Shown in pieces: positions 6,012 to 6,085 of a DNA stretch of 6,085 nucleotides (position 1 is its first letter; every line of letters begins with the position of its first letter). The notes under the pieces were generated by a model. It had not been told where the DNA came from and did no database searches. It worked only from the letters and a program-made list of their open reading frames with translations. A program made the translations under genes and the position numbers. Origin of the DNA: MED-G82 sp964342675 (GTDB lineage Bacteria; Pseudomonadota; Gammaproteobacteria; Magnimaribacterales; D2472); contig CAYFFR010000047.1 of assembly GCA_964342675.1 (NCBI GenBank), forward strand, positions 1 through 6,085, read 5' to 3'.

Positions 6012-6033
6012 CTTACTAAGCTAGAATTCCTTG

Positions 6034-6085
6034 ATGAACCTGCTGAATGATAAGAGTCTTAAATGGAAACGCTACACTGAGGGGG
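6034..6085 (+). CDS. Start of a divergent gene, possibly a PatB/MalY-type PLP aminotransferase (N-terminal 17 codons only)
   Basis: From ATG 6034-6036 the frame is open to the window edge and encodes MNLLNDKSLKWKRYTEG. Coding is supported by its place, since a gene is expected downstream of a divergent control region, and by its protein-like composition. The string SLKWKRYTEG resembles the SxKWxxY...VLPLWVADMDF start of PatB/MalY aminotransferases (cystathionine beta-lyase-like PLP enzymes), but the decisive WVADMDF part would lie outside the window. With 17 residues this is only a suggestion. No good Shine-Dalgarno precedes it; a TTG three bases earlier (6031) is an alternative start. Confidence 0.5.
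   Translation, partial: MNLLNDKSLKWKRYTEG

Noticed and set aside
5794..6024. Plus-strand open frame of 76 codons entering the divergent control region
   Set aside because: Most of it is antisense to the membrane-protein gene; it runs through the promoter and palindrome and ends just before the more plausible plus-strand start at 6034.

Overview
The window is AT-rich (by eye roughly 35-38 % G+C, not computed) and tightly packed. Eight genes lie on the minus strand with gaps of 0 to 39 bases, and one further gene starts divergently on the plus strand at the right edge. Most starts lack a clear Shine-Dalgarno sequence. The compact layout, low G+C and gene types (short-chain dehydrogenases, a Zn-type CDF exporter, a GWIHxDDPRGWFxWYC-type protein) suggest a streamlined, probably marine, gammaproteobacterium such as a SAR86-like lineage. 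This placement is an inference with modest confidence. There are no rRNA or tRNA genes, CRISPR arrays, insertion sequences or phage genes.

Layout from right to left, which is the direction of transcription of the main unit: a divergent control region (5937-6033) with a candidate promoter and a 19-base near-perfect palindrome; a four-helix membrane protein of unknown function (5439-5936); a class I SAM-dependent methyltransferase (4779-5429); a small DUF2306-like membrane protein with histidines in or near its helices (4293-4778); an SDR with an arginine pair typical of NADPH binding (3423-4253); a second SDR with an acidic residue typical of NAD binding (2545-3396); a CDF zinc/divalent-cation exporter (1651-2538); a metallo-beta-lactamase-fold protein resembling the non-Rieske part of CMP-N-acetylneuraminate hydroxylase (334-1620); and the start of a conserved protein of unknown function cut by the left edge (1-294). 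On the plus strand, 6034-6085 holds the first 17 codons of another gene, possibly a PatB/MalY-type aminotransferase.

The eight minus-strand genes could be one operon, but their products do not form a pathway I recognise. The methyltransferase and the CMAH-like protein each have relatives in glycan or surface-sugar gene clusters. The two SDRs could act in sequence on an alcohol/ketone using different cofactors. The CDF protein and the small membrane proteins look like envelope functions. The most distinctive points are the Rieske-less CMAH-like protein outside any visible sialic-acid cluster, the two unknown membrane proteins at the head of the unit, and the palindrome placed over the predicted promoter.
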